DNA of 64,000 nucleotides from Cryptomeria japonica (lineage: Eukaryota > Streptophyta > Pinopsida > Cupressales > Cupressaceae). Below the pieces are notes generated by a model, which had not been told where the DNA came from, searched no databases, and worked only from the letters and a program-made list of their open reading frames with translations. The stretch spans positions 142,358,897-142,422,896 of the forward strand of contig NC_081407.1 of NCBI RefSeq assembly GCF_030272615.1. The letters are read 5' to 3'. Made by a program: the position numbers and the translations under genes. The first letter of the stretch is position 1, and the number at the start of each line of letters is the position of its first letter. Positions 10,498 through 22,813 of this stretch are shown here, one piece after another.

Positions 10498-12740
10498 ATG
10501 ACTACACCTAGGGTTTTCGATGTGGTAGAAAAACCTCAACCAATTTTCAAATAGAGGTTGTACAAATCTAGTTTAATTGATACCTTTGGTGCATTATCTT
10601 GGGTACCCCCTAATGTAACTCATTTCAAGGATGTGCGCATTTATATCCATGATCACATGGAAGAATACAATCATACGAAGATAATGGAATTTAGAGAAGA
10701 AAATCTACAAACTAGTCAATTTGTGTTGAAACCTAAATATGTCATCCTGCAAGAGATGAAATTAAATGTATGGAGCCACTTTCCCTAGTTCGAAGAAGAG
10801 GATATGGTTTGGATTGTTTTGAGCAGAATTCATGAAGAATTTATGTGGCTTGATAAAACCTATATGATCACAAAGGAGGTTATCGAAGATGTTACTAGTC
10901 TTTTCTCCACCAGAGAGGTTTCTGTTTTGAAATTGGTGAAGAAAGTTGAGGTTGAGAGGCTGACCAAAGTGAGATTTAACAAGAGGTCTCTTATAATCAA
11001 TGATATCAGAGATCTTGGTGTAAGGTATGTTGCACTGGAGATTGATTAAAAAATATATTTCACTAACAGAGAAGGTATTGCATTCGCCACTACTTACTAG
11101 ATTGTGAAGGAGATAAAGGATGTTGATTTGTGTGAGTTGTCGAGAATGCAATTCTTTGAAAACCTGAGAAAGACAAAGGAGTCAAAATATCATTTCTATT
11201 ATGGTCCACTTATCATTTCTTTAATGTTTTATTTTTTGAGAGAATTGCCTAGTAGACAAAATATTGTTTGAGAAAGAGATGTTTCTATCGGATCTCAAAT
11301 TAGGAGACATATGCTCAACTATCCAACTATGAAAGAAAGCAATATTGCATTTTGGGTCTTTATCAAAACATTTCAAGATTAAATGAGCAATAGGTATAGG
11401 TGTTGGAAACCAATAACACCGAGTGGGGGGGGGGGGGTGAATCAGTGTTATACCGGAATAGAAGATTTTAGCCTTAACAAAACATGCATACACCAACTGG
11501 TATACCAGTATAAATAGAATTGAAAGAAGTAATGCAGCCAATAAGAAAAACACATACATGAGAACCATAACACAAAAATTTATACGTGGAAAAACTCAAT
11601 GAGGAAAAACCACGGTGGGATTTGTGACCCACAATATCAATTCACTGGCCATATGAAGAGATATTATAATATATGATGGGCCTGCACTTGTAGGAAGGCT
11701 TACAGCCTAGAGCACACTGCTCATAATAATAGGAGTCTCACTAACTACATAACAATCCAGAGAAGTGTGAACTGATTAGTATAGCATCTCCTATGCCACA
11801 ATACAATTTTGGTTTAAGCTTTGTCTGTTCCAGTTAAAACCCTAAACCTCAGTACCAGAATAACCCTTACAATGAATTCCTCACATACATAGTCTCTCTG
11901 ATATATTTTGTATTACATTACACCCATATAGTCTTTCCACATGTCTATCCCTATTCTCTTATCCATGCAAAATGATCTAATCAATCTCTCCTATATACCA
12001 TATAAAAATTTATGCCTTATATCGACTTACAAGGATATATACAATATCATATTACATATCGACCATATAACATAAATGAATAAGCATTAAAACAAGTTGT
12101 TGATGTTGGATCCAAGATGTGTCAGCCTCCAATACCGATGACCTTTACTATACCATGTCGGCCTGCATTGTCGGTGACCAAAGAAATCTTCTATCCTGCT
12201 GGTGCTAGTGTCGGTGCCGGTGTAGAGTCTGTGAAGTGCCTACCAGTACATGATATGAAGCTGGAACCCAAAATCATGTTGCCACCAATGACAACATAAT
12301 GAAACCAACCAATAGAGTGTCAATTGCCAACAATAGGATACCAAGAGATGTAGTTGAAACATATAAATAAGTTATTATTTTTATGGTAAATGATAATTGC
12401 TACATGGAGGTTGTTCAGATAAGGAGAAGTTGGGTTCCTAAATTTCCATATGAATTGTTCAGACCTGAGTGGGTAGCCTATGTTGATTTGTTACTTTAGA
12501 AACCAATTGATCCACATGAAGAAAGATTTGGCACTTATGATGAGAGTACAAATAAATTGACTAGAAAGAGGGTGGAGGAAAAACTTGAAAAGAAGAAAGT
12601 GGAAAACATGATTTGGAAGAAAAAAAATGGTGTGCCTGTGACTACATCACCAGCATAGAGAAGATCCAACAAAACTGTTGATGCTAGAGACATCTTCCAC
12701 ATCCACTACTCAGAGCAGAAAAAGAGAAAGTACTAATGTT
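10498..12740 (+). pseudogene. unrecognised gene X1, interrupted by a solo LTR
   Basis: Reading starts at ATG 10498 (MTTPRVFDVVEKPQPIFK) and continues as one protein-like path with stops near 10552, 10786 and 11047. Visible segments: LSRIHEEFMWLDKTYMITKE, VRFNKRSLIINDIRDLGVRY and YYGPLIISLMFYFLRELPSR. After the LTR the path resumes at 12333 with IPRDVVETYK, then RRSWVPKFPYELFRPEWVAY and a Lys/Glu-rich coiled-coil tail. I do not recognise the family. The middle part has a helix-rich layout loosely like gene X2, which may mean both belong to one repeated gene family. It is non-functional here because of the stops and the 932-bp insertion. Confidence 0.5.
11401..12332 (-). mobile_element. solo LTR, minus orientation, inserted in gene X1
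   Basis: On the plus strand it begins TGTTGGAAACC and ends TTGCCAACA. Both sides carry the 5-bp duplication ATAGG (11396-11400 and 12333-12337). The G-run followed by TGAATCAG near 11425 is the reverse complement of the CCCCCCC block near the 3' end of the Copia-type LTRs in this window, so the LTR reads on the minus strand. No internal domain is present. Confidence 0.9.
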
Positions 12741-14039
12741 TCAAAGTAGTTAGAGACATCCATAGAGAGGTGTTGGTTGTCAAATCAATAGATCCTGAGT
12801 TCTAGAGAAGTAGCCAATGTCTCATCGACAAACTCAGAATGTGACTTGGCCAACGAACAAGATCCAGTCCTCAAAATGTGATCTTCTGCACTTTTGGCTT
12901 TGCAGGACCAGGGCAGGTGTACCCTAACAATTACTTCTAAAATCAAAGTACATGCAAAGTGGCATTTCTATGTTAAGTATATATCTCAATGATAATGTAC
13001 AAAGGATAACATAACAGACTTTAGTTTTGGCCACAACCTCAGTTAATATCTTATATGCTTGCATTGAGATGATTTTCCTAAGCTAACAACTACTCCTATT
13101 GCAAAAATATAAAAGGTGAAATAAGAATGCAAAAGATAGACAATGGATATAAAAGATGAAATAAGAATGGTTATGAGAATTTTAACTTGATCAGTGCCTA
13201 CCTTGGGTAAACAGAGTCCAACTCACAGAGTATCAACACTTGCTATGAAACACATCCATTAAATATTTGAACATATTATGACTTGCATAATTTTCTCTGA
13301 AAACCATAACATAAAGACTAATATTTTCGATCTAACACACACTACAGTAATCTAAACATAGACTTTAACCCTTCCACTAAAAGAGACCCATATCAAGATT
13401 ACACATTCTCACTTGAGGAAGACAAACTTGAATATCATTAACATACAAGTTCATACAACATGTGGACAAAAAATATGAGAATCAGAAATATGATTTTCAT
13501 TCATTGATCTTCAAAATACAAGTATACATTTCAAGTGGACATCTGTAGAAAGGAAATGTTCACCCTTCTTTGTATTTCCTATCGCCTATATTACACACTA
13601 CTTTGTAAAATTGTTAGAATCCTCTTACAATGGTCTTGAATTACCTTTTATAAGCCAAGGGATCAAAACAAGCTTCGAGCCCAAAAATGTGACACATGTC
13701 AAAATCCTATCAGCTAAGATTACAAAATTGCTACTCAGTAGCTCAAGACAAGATCTTTCTACAGGGTCATTTGTCTTCATTAATTGCAAGAATTATAAGG
13801 ATGTATCTTGGAGTTGGAGTTGCAACCTTGGCAAACTTCTTCATGTGGTCCCAAGGTACACATACATGCTATGAGGTGACCCTTGGTTCTGGAGCTGGAG
13901 TAGTTGTACTCTGATTGGTACTAGGTTTGTTGAACACTCCACTCTACTTGCCAAAATTAGAAACCTGCATAGAGAAAAGCAAAAAGAGAAAATGCAAACA
14001 GTCTTGATCATTTGTTACTCTTCCTCTTCCTCGGGCTAT
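12741..14039. other. no gene seen
   Basis: AT-rich sequence between X1 and X2. Short open frames near 13611-13914 have no recognisable motif or neighbouring continuation in other frames. No repeat structure stands out. Confidence 0.4.
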
Positions 14040-16074
14040 TCTTCTACAAAAGAACAATACTTTTTGTGCTAGGTGTCAACATCATCCATTGGCCAGACAA
14101 AAGACTTCAAATTCTAGAGCTTATTCATTGCATCTCTTTGTCTTAGGGGTCGACGCAGTAGCAGCTTCCAAGGTGAACTTATGGTATATGGCATCAACCT
14201 CCATGATCCTATAAATGATTATATGATAGGCACTTTCTTGATCGGGCTCATTTGTCAGTGCCTCTAGGACCACACTGACATCTGCTCCAAAGTCATCTTT
14301 CCAAGTGGCAAGGTCCTACACCTATTTGTCATTAGTCAAAATTGTGGGAATATCCCACTTTTGCAACCCCTTGAATGACTTCATCCTTTCATTCATTTCT
14401 TTCTTTTCATCTTCTATGTGGGGGAGCTCTTTGATTAATACGTTATAATTTTTCCATGTTACCCCTACATCCTTGGGTGCCTTGGGGTTATTCTTTATAC
14501 CCACAAGGATCTCTCTTAGTTGTTGTGCCTTGGGAAACCAAGCCACTCTAATTGGTTGAAAGAATGAAACAATTTCATCCAATTAGCTGTTTAATTGCAC
14601 CATCAAAGAATATGAGGTGTGCACCTCATCAAGCTTATTCAAACTTTTATTTGAAATTTATAAAATTGAATTCTTTCTAATGTCAAAGAATTTTTTCTCA
14701 GCCTCCTCTTTTGCATCCTTTAATTCTTTTCTCACCTTTTCTAGATCCTTGGGCCTAATACCTCTCGAGGGTATTGACTCATCTTTGTCAATTCATTTTT
14801 TATTTCTATATTTTCAATAAATAATTTGTGGTGGTCCTCATTGAGGGCCACATGCATAACCTTGAACTTTGCATGTTTGTGCTCTAAGTCTTATGTAGCT
14901 AATTTGGCAAAATGGGTTGCATGTGTGGTAATGGTGGCAAATTTTAAGGCATTTGTGTCCTCCAACATTCTTATCACCACTTCACCTAACCTTTGTTGTA
15001 TTCCCTGCAACACTATGGGCCTTTCTGTATTAGGGGCCTTGGCCCAAATAGCAAATGCCTTGAGACTTAAGTGGACCTCTGACCCATGCTCTCCAAATTC
15101 TTTTGCAAACATGGGGTCCTCCCGCCTCATAATTTGATCTAAAAGGAAGATCTTTTCTAAGTCCCATCCTAGCACTAAAAGCATGCCACTCTTTGCCACC
15201 ATCTTCCTTCCTTCCTCAGGGGTGCACCTAATGTTATCCCTGTCAAAAAAATTGATCTCGTCATCAGATAAATTCTTCAACTTTTCCCTCAACTAGAAGG
15301 ACTTAAATTCAGGAGTATTTACAAAATTTTCATCGCCCATGAATTTCTTTGAGGCAAGAATCCTCTCATCATTGGATTCATCTTCAGGGATAACACTTGG
15401 GATAATTGCCCTATCATGATCATTCAAAACCTCAACAACCTCATCTTCTTTGAATGTTTCATGAGGGGTAGAGGGTTGTGGTACACTGGAATTAATTTCT
15501 TCTGGCACATTCGCAAAGTCTAAGATCTTTGCCTTTCCCCTTTCTAATCTTCTAATTTTTTCTATAGTATGTTGTCCCTCTTTATGGATTTCCTGTTGTG
15601 AAGCCCCTTGTGATGATTCCTCTACCACAGTTGTTTTCCCTTTAACTTTGTAGACTTTTGGTGAAATGTCTATAGGTCTTTCTTCAAACACCCTGCCCTC
15701 TTCTTTAGCCTTTTTTCTAGCTATCTAAGCGCTAAAAATAATTTCATCAAACATCCTAACTTTACATTTCATTCTTGCAAAATCATTTTGGACGTTTGTG
15801 CCAAAACCTTCAAAATCAGGGTCTGCTTCCTTTCTTTCCCTTTCCAATTTCTTTAAATATTCCCATTTTTTCTTCCATTGGATGGCCTCAACAGGAAGTG
15901 CATTCCTAATTAGATCTTCCTTCTCATCATTATAATGGAAGAAACCCCTTATTTTGAGTTTATTTATCCTCATATCATTGATATATCCTTCAAGGTCAAA
16001 ATGCCTTGCCAAGCCAACCTTCAATTTGTAATTTTTACCAAAAAACATTGCACCTTTTTTAAGGTGTCACACCC
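14040..16074 (-). pseudogene. unrecognised gene X2, C-terminal piece
   Basis: Minus-strand piece of a gene that continues at 31753 across the Copia insertion. From 16048 to 14891 a single frame is broken only by stops at 15725-15727 and 15293-15295. It encodes FFGKNYKLKVGLARHFDLEG, a Lys/Glu-rich region, and MVAKSGMLLVLGWDLEKIFL near 15200. Below 14891 the frame changes to coiled-coil sequence (LFIENIEIKNELTKM; DEIVSFFQPIRVAWFPKAQQ). A final segment near 14300-14150 reads LATWKDDFGADVSVVLEAL. The product looks helical, charged and cytosolic or nuclear. No catalytic motif is recognised. Confidence 0.5.
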
Positions 16075-17573
16075 TGTTGGCATAGCATAACTGATGAATG
16101 TAATAATGAGAATATTATTGGCATATGGAGATGATGAGATGAGAAGATGATCGGTAAATTTATTGTTGGCATAACTTGTAAAGTTGATGGAGATTGTTGG
16201 CTAGATGATGATGATATAGTTGTAAGTTGTTTGATGACTTTATTTGTGTTGTCATTGATGGAAACCATGTTTATTGAGTCATCTAGGCCTACTGGTAAAG
16301 CCTAACCGGTAGAGGAATGTGTTAGATAGCAAAACTGCTCAATTGCAGTAAACCGGTAAATAGGAACATAGCGATGATCAAGACACCGGTACAGACGATT
16401 GGTGAAAAGTTAGATGTTGCGGTTTGGAACATATGTTTATGACATTGGCATGAGTCTGTGATTGCAACCACATCAATAGATTCAATATATTGAGCAAGTT
16501 ATGATTGACTGTCATAAACTCTGTCAAGAAGAATGTATATCGGTAACAAATCTTTAACCGGTAATGATTTATGGTCTGGCGGTGAATATTATAATGTTCA
16601 TAAATTAGTGATGACATGTTAGAATCCACGTGTAATGATAAGATGGTGTTTGAGCGCGTACACGGATCAGATTTCTTGGGAAACAACAAAGTGCTTAGTA
16701 GAATGTGACAAGGGTTTGATTGCTTATCAAATTGATGTGCGGTGATGTGCAGTGATCATTAAGTAGTGGAAATTTTCTTGAAATTTGTTATAATGATCTG
16801 TCATGATCTGTAAATGTAAATTCAATGTATTTTTAATGTAGTTAGGGTTATGTAACCAACCTAGTTGAAAAGTGTATTTAGGTCGAGTTGGAGAAGAGAT
16901 TTTATATCGGTGATTTAAGAAGAAGATTGTGCCAAACCAAATTGAAGTGTATGCATGCGTGTAGCAGAGTTGAGCTGAAAAGGATCTATACTTCCAAGCA
17001 AGGAAGTGATGTGATTAGATCATTTGCCCTATTGTTCCCTAACAGTTACAGCAGTTTGAAATCCCTTAACTAGGTAGATCCTAACAGGTCTTATTTATAA
17101 ATCCTTTCACTGAGTAGCTCATTAGCTTGAGATTAAAATTCTCTAACAAGGTTACTCCTAACAGGGTAGAGCTCCTAACAAGGCTAAGGTGAAATCCCTT
17201 AACCGGGTGACTCCTAACAGGGTTTACTCTTAATCGGGCATATTGTAAGCTCCTAATTGGGTTAGGCCTTTAACCAGGCGCATTCCGAAAGAGTGCAAAT
17301 ATTTTGTGGGTGCTAGTTCCCATCGTGGTTTTTCCCATTTGGCTTTTTACATGAAAAAACTCTTTGTTCATATGGTGGTTACATTGTTGATTTGAGCATT
17401 TGATATCTTTACTATGTTTGCATGTTAACGAACACAAGAATGAATGGTTTGGTAAATCTACTTAAGGAGAATGTTTAAGTAGTTATCGGTAACGGTTTTT
17501 GAATTATTTGTAGAATTTTTTTACTACTAATTCACCCCCCCCTCTCAGTAGTTACCGAATCCTCATAATAACA
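16075..17573 (+). repeat. 5' LTR of the Copia element
   Basis: 1499 bp, TGTTGG...ATAACA. It carries AACCGGT words, a series of CTAACAGGGT / CTTAACCGGGTGACTCC words, and the C-rich block TTCACCCCCCCCTCTCAG about 45 bp before its end. The 3' LTR copy is split into 22814-23549 and 31327-31752. Confidence 0.92.
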
Positions 17574-17575
17574 AT

Positions 17576-17587
17576 TGGTATTAGAGC
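17576..17587 (+). other. primer-binding site of the Copia element
   Basis: TGGTATTAGAGC, one mismatch to the initiator tRNA-Met complement TGGTATCAGAGC, two bases after the LTR end. Confidence 0.88.
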
Positions 17588-17693
17588 ACTAGGTCCTCTA
17601 TGTGCAGAAGCTTAACCGCTTGAGGTAAAGATCTGAGATCAGAAGGAGGGTCCTAAGTTCACAAAGGATAACTATATAATCTAGGGAGACAGA

Positions 17694-18661
17694 ATGAAGA
17701 TCTACATCGGAGGGATGATGCCATAGTTCTAGGAGCATGTTGTTAATAAATATTCACCTCCTATTGTTACTCTGACTGCTAATCAGCTTAAGGAACATCA
17801 GAAGAATATTCAAGCATTGGAAGTCATTGGAAGTCATTGTAAGTACTCTTTTTGATTTTGAGTATATTGATGTTCATGGTTTAGAATCTGCTTATGAAGT
17901 TTGGGAAAAGTTGAAGTTGATTTATGGTGGAGATGAGCATGTGCAAAAAGCTAAAGAAGAAAGCCTAAGAGGCAAGTTTGATGACATGAAGATGATGGAA
18001 GGTGAGAACATCACTCGGTACAGGCAAAGGATAAAAGAAGTAGTTGGAGGAATCAAAAGTGTTGGTGGATCCATAACAAAAGACACAGTGGTAAGTAAAA
18101 TTTTAAGAACCTTATTTTCTGATTATGATATTAGAGTATTTGCTATCCAAGAATTAAGGTTAGTCAACAAAGATAAAGTTACTGTTGATTCACTGATAGG
18201 CAAGCTTACTGCTTTTGAGTTGAATAGCTTTGACAATAGTGTATCTAAAGTAGAATCTGCTTTCAAAGCATCAATATATAATGCACCAGTAAGAAAAGAA
18301 AAGAAAAGAAAAGAATGAATTTAGGTCAAGTCATCATGGCGGTGGTAATGAAGAAATAGATGGTGAACATAACCTGATGGATATTGAGGCTTTATTGGCA
18401 AAGAAACTTCCTAGAGGCATCGATAAGTACAAAGGAAAGCTTCCTCTTAAGTGATTCTCATGTAACAAAATAGGACATATTGCTATTAATTGTCCTAAGA
18501 GTGATCAGAAGGAAAAGTTCATAAGGTTTAAAGGAAAAGGTAAGAAACAATGTTATGTTGCAGTTGATGAAGGTGTTACCTATAAGGAATCAGAGGATGA
18601 AGATAATGAGGAAATTGTTTTTGTAGTAGTTAAGGAAGATCTCTCTAACAAGAAAGCTTTA
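17694..18661 (+). pseudogene. Copia gag with damaged zinc knuckle
   Basis: Starts at about ATG 17694 (MKIYIGGMMP). After a frameshift near 17827 it reads the Copia gag domain: AYEVWEKLKLIYGGDEHVQK, LRGKFDDMKMMEGENITRYR and LIGKLTAFELNSF. A second frameshift near 18310 leads to the zinc knuckle FSCNKIGHIAINCP. The codon before FSC is TGA (18452-18454) exactly where the first Cys of CX2CX4HX4C belongs. An acidic linker follows (YKESEDEDNEEIVFVVVKED) that leads in frame into protease. Confidence 0.88.
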
Positions 18662-18991
18662 GTGTCCCATATTGACAATAGTGATGAGTGGGTCATTGAT
18701 AGTGGGTGCTCATGTCACATGACCAGTGACAAGAACATGTTCATCTCACTTGAAGAATTTGATGGTGGAGTAGTGAGATTTAGCAACAATACACCATGTA
18801 TGGTAAAAGTTAAAGGTTCAATCTCTTTAAATGGAAAAAGTAACGCTAATGATGTTTATTGGGTTCAAGGATTGAAGCATAACTTATTGAGTGTTGGTCA
18901 GCTAAACGATAAAGGTTATCATCTTGAGTTTAAGAGTGGAGTGTGCAAGAGTTTAGGAAACAAAGGAGAACTGATTGCTACCGGTAAATAG
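18662..18991 (+). pseudogene. Copia protease
   Basis: Aspartic protease of the Copia polyprotein. The active site is in EWVIDSGCSCHMTSDKNMF (about 18687-18743). Downstream VYWVQGLKHNLLSVGQL (about 18855-18905) is the usual C-terminal signature. A TAG at 18989 ends the open segment before the integrase. Confidence 0.92.
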
Positions 18992-20260
18992 ATAAAAGGT
19001 AACTTATTCCATCTAAATACTAATGTTAACAATTGTTTGGTTGCAAAAGTTGAGGACAGTTGGTTATGGCATAGAAGGTTTTGTCATGTAAATTTTGATA
19101 ATTTGGTTAAGGTCAGGAAGTAAAGTATGGTTAGAGGTATGCCACAACTAGTCAAACCAAACAATGTGATTTGTAAAGAGTGTTAATTGGGTAGGATGAC
19201 TACTTCCTCTTTCAAAAGCAAAACATTTTCTTCTGAAAATATTTTAGATTTGGTGCACACTGATTTATGCGGTCCTATGAGGACTAGGAGTTTTTATGGT
19301 GATAAATATTTCATGATATTTACTGATGATCATTCAAGAATGATGTGGGTTACATTTTTGAAGGAGAAGTCTGATGCTTTCAGCAAGTTTAAGGCATTCA
19401 AATCCTTAGTGGAGAAAGAAACCGATAAGAATCTGAAGTGCTTGAGATATGACCGAGGTGGAGAATTCACATCGGCTAAATTTGTGAAATACTGTGATGA
19501 GAATGGAATCAAAAGACAACTGTCTACACCAAGGACACCACAATAGAATGGAATTGCGGAAAGGAGGAGCCAGACCATATTTGAAGCAACAAGAACAATG
19601 TTGATACAAGGAGATGTACCTAAAATGTTTTGGAGAGAAGTAGTCAGCACTACAGTATACACAATGAACCGGGTATTGGTCAAGAAAGGTAGTGACAAAA
19701 CTCCCTATGAATTATGGTATGGTCATACTCCTAATGCTAGTTATTTCAAAGTCTTTGGCAACAAGTGTTACATAAAGAGAGATGAGTATATCAGAAAGTT
19801 TAATCCTAAGTGATGAAGGAATTTTCCTTGGTTATTCAACTAAGAGCAAAGCATTCAAGTGCTTTAACAAAAGAACTAAGAAGATTGTGGAAAGTGTTAA
19901 TGTGAAAGTTGATGAGTATTCTGACAATCTGATGGTACCAAAAAATCTGATGCAGTAGAAGAACAGAAGATAGTAATCATTGAACCAAAAGTTCAAAATT
20001 ATGTTGAGTAGAACGGTGTGGAGGATAGTGCTCAACTGAAAGATGAAGATGAAGAAGAAGAACAAGAAGAGACTTCTATAATTGAACCAGTTATACCTAG
20101 ATATGTAAAGTTGAATCAATCAGCAGATCAGATAATTGGAGGCATGAATGCTAGAGTTCAAACAAGAAGAAAGATCAGAGAAAGTGCTTGTCTTATTTCC
20201 ATAGTTGAACCTAAGACAATGAGGGAAGCTCTTAAGGATGATGATTAGATAAAGGTTATG
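18992..20260 (+). pseudogene. Copia integrase
   Basis: The GAG-pre-integrase zinc finger is visible as WLWHRRFCHVNF (about 19063) and CKEC (about 19174). The core follows: DLVHTDLCGPMRTRSFYGDK, KCLRYDRGGEFTSAKF, and NGIAERRSQTIF after a TAG at 19544-19546, where a Gln before NGI is expected. The D, D and E residues of the catalytic triad are still encoded. A frameshift near 19810 is followed by a degraded linker rich in Asp and Glu (EDEEEEQEETSIIEP). Confidence 0.9.
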
Positions 20261-21395
20261 AATGAAGATCTTGATCGAATAGAAAAGAACAACACATGGT
20301 CACTTGTCCCAAGACCAACTGATAAAAATGTGTGATTGGTACTAAGTGGGTGTTTAGAAACAAATTGAATGAAGATGGTGAAGTGATTAGGAACAAGGCT
20401 AGACTAGTTTGCAAAGGATATGCACAAGAAGAAGGTGAAGATTATGGAGAAACCTTTGCATCGGTTGCTAGACTTGAAGGAGTAAGAATGCTACTTGCAT
20501 TTTGTGCATTCAAAGGATTCAAGGTATACCAAATGGATGTTAAGTCTGCATTTTTTAATGAAATTATAGAAGAGGTTTACATTGAACAACCAGATGGGTT
20601 TGCCTTGACTGAAGATAATAATATGGTGTGCAAACTGCATAAAGCTTTATATGGATTAAAGCAAGCTCCAAGAGCATGGTATGAGAGACTCCATTCACAC
20701 TTGATAAAGATTGGATTTCAAAGAACCAGCGAGGACAACAACATTTACTTGAAGACAAAAGCAGATAAGTTGTTTATTGCAGAAGTATTTGTAGATGATA
20801 TCATATTTGGAGGAGATGATGACATGAGTTTAACTTTTGCAGAAGAAATGAAAAAGGAATTTGAAATGTCTTTGATAGGAGAAATAAAAAAATTCATTGG
20901 TTTGGAGGTCCAACAGATGGAAGGAGGAATCTTTATCAGTCAGTCTAAGTATGTGAAGGAGGTATTGAAAATTTTTGGAATGGAAGACTGTAAACCAGTT
21001 GGAACTCCTATGATTACTGGTTGCAAATTATCCAAGGAAGATGTTTTAGATCCAATGAATAAAACTAAGTATAGATCCATGATTGGGAAACTACACTATG
21101 TTGTTCATAGCATACTAGACATTGCTCACGTAGTTAGTATAGTGGTTAGATTTTAGAATAATCCTAAAGATACTCATATGGTTGCAGTAAGAGAATTTTT
21201 AGGTATCTTAAAGGAACTATTGATTATGGATTATGGCATCCATACAAAGGAAACTTCTCTTTGAAGGTGTTCATAGATGTTGAATGGGCAGGTAATATAG
21301 ATGATTGGAAGAGCACAATTGGTGGAGAATTCTTTCTAGGAGGAAGAGTGGTATCCTGGACTAGTAAGAAACAAATTTGCATTTCTCAGTCTATT
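20261..21395 (+). pseudogene. Copia reverse transcriptase and partial RNase H
   Basis: Best preserved part of the element. Motifs in order: IGTKWVFRNKLNEDGEVIR, RLVCKGYAQEEGEDYGETF, YQMDVKSAFFN, LYGLKQAPRAWYERL, the active site FVDDIIFGG (about 20788), GLEVQQMEGGIFISQSKYV and YRSMIGKLHY. Both catalytic Asp residues of VDD remain. TAG at 21154 and a frameshift near 21195 precede RNase H motifs FIDVEWAGNIDDWKSTIGG and VVSWTSKKQ. The match stops at ISQSI at 21395, where the TRIM-like element begins. Confidence 0.93.
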
Positions 21396-21486
21396 CAATA
21401 ATTATAGTTGTTATGAAAAATACAAAGAGAGAATCCTTATATAGGGATTCTCTCTTTGTATTTTTTCATAAAAACTGTAATTATGG
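21396..21486. repeat. fold-back inverted repeat at the truncated 5' LTR
   Basis: Arms at 21396-21436 and 21444-21486 are near-perfect reverse complements around the word AATACAAAGAGAGAATCC, with a loop of about 8 bases. The right arm is genuine LTR sequence; the left arm is an inverted copy of it, which replaced the LTR's 5' part. Confidence 0.88.
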
Positions 21487-22486
21487 AATTGCAATCTTGT
21501 TGCACAATCAATATGACTCCTGTTTTCTAGATCTCTGAATTTTGGCCTCCATAGCTTTTTTGCTTCTTTCCTTCTGTGACAGGTTTGCATGCAGGTGATC
21601 TTTGGGAGCTATAGAGTTGATTTTTCTTCAACTCCAATATGGTATCAGAGCTCTAGATCTGCATGTCTCTGTTCTCTTCATGAGATTTTTTGGGCCTTGT
21701 TCTTCAGATCTGAGTATTCGGGGGTTTGTGTAGTTTTTTTTTTCATTTCTTGGGGTAGCTGATTTTTTGGTACATTTTGGTGCCAAAAGGACCTCACTAT
21801 TGGATTCAGGAGGCCGATTCCATGATTTTTAATATATAATGCGACCTATTTTGGTGACAGGGGCATCTAGGGCATGGTTTTTTATTGGCATACTTTTCAA
21901 GGCACACAAATCCATACGACTATACCTGCAAATGCATCAGAAAATTTTCATCAAAAATAAATAAATAAAATTCAGTTGTTTTAATGCTTCCTTGGTTCGA
22001 TTGATCAACTCTTCAGGCTATAGTGTTTCATGCCATCTGTATCTTCGAGTTCAGTTGTTTGCCTCTGTTTGCCATATGATTCGAGTAGTGTCATTTTAGG
22101 AAACTCATGCAGATTATAGTCTTCTCTACCTGGTCATGTTCTATTTCAGTGGAGGTTCTTCAGATCAATAGTTACTCTTCGACAGTGTTTGCAGCTATTT
22201 CATGCTTTAGTGGTGTTATTCATTCTCTTCCTTTGTTCCTATCTTTTGGAACACTCTTGTTTGGAGGCTTCTTAGTCCTTCACTTGAGCTTTCATCTCTT
22301 CTTGGAGAGGAGTATTGTTCCCATGGGGTTTTCTCCTTTTTCTCCACTTTATAGAGATTTTATTGTGCCTGGGTACCTTAATAGGCCTAGTTGTCGAGAC
22401 CCATTGTTGCTTTCATGCATTTTTTTACATGTTTTTTTAGTCCTCAGTTGTTTTTTAGCTATTCCCTAAGTTCATCTTAAGGGGGG

Positions 22487-22813
22487 TGTTAGAGTAATAT
22501 TTTATTAGCTAATAATTATTTATTTAATTATGTCTATTATACTCTATGCTTAAGCTAAACTTAGGAATCTTATAATTCTTTAGGGTTTTTACCTTTAGGG
22601 TTTCGAGTATCCTCTTATAAGGATTCTCTCTTTGTATTTTTCATAACAACTATAATTATTGAATTGCATTCTTGTTCCACAATCAATATGACTCCTTTTT
22701 TCTAGATCTCTGAATTCTAGCCTCCATAGCTTTATTTTGTTTCTGTCCTTCTGTGACAAGTTTGCATGTAGGTGATCTTTGGGAGCTGTAGAGTTGAATT
22801 TTCCTCAACTCCA
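22487..22813 (+). repeat. 3' LTR of TRIM-like copy 1
   Basis: Starts TGTTAGAGTAATATT and ends CTCAACTCCA, 327 bp. This is the same length as the right LTR of copy 2 (44383-44709). It begins immediately after the G-rich polypurine tract. Confidence 0.88.

Larger units (their letters stand above)
21396..22813 (+). mobile_element. TRIM-like non-autonomous LTR element, copy 1
   Basis: Non-coding element with a 5'-truncated LTR (ends CTCCA at 21636), a perfect primer-binding site TGGTATCAGAGC (21640-21651), a short internal part without protein motifs, a polypurine tract AAGGGGGG (22479-22486), and a 327-bp 3' LTR. Its LTR and internal words match the minus-strand copy at 42260-44709. It depends on another element for movement. 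Its insertion or a later rearrangement removed the Copia sequence between RNase H and position ~360 of the 3' LTR. Confidence 0.85.

Noticed and set aside
10558-11049. X1 as the continuation of copy B
   Set aside because: It has no pol similarity, begins at its own ATG (10498), and the pol match ends abruptly at 10377.
13611-13914. Short plus-strand frames as genes
   Set aside because: No motif, no continuation in other frames, no homologous neighbour in the window.
21396-21486. Hairpin as transcription terminator
   Set aside because: It has no U-run and is explained by an inverted copy of LTR sequence in a plant element.
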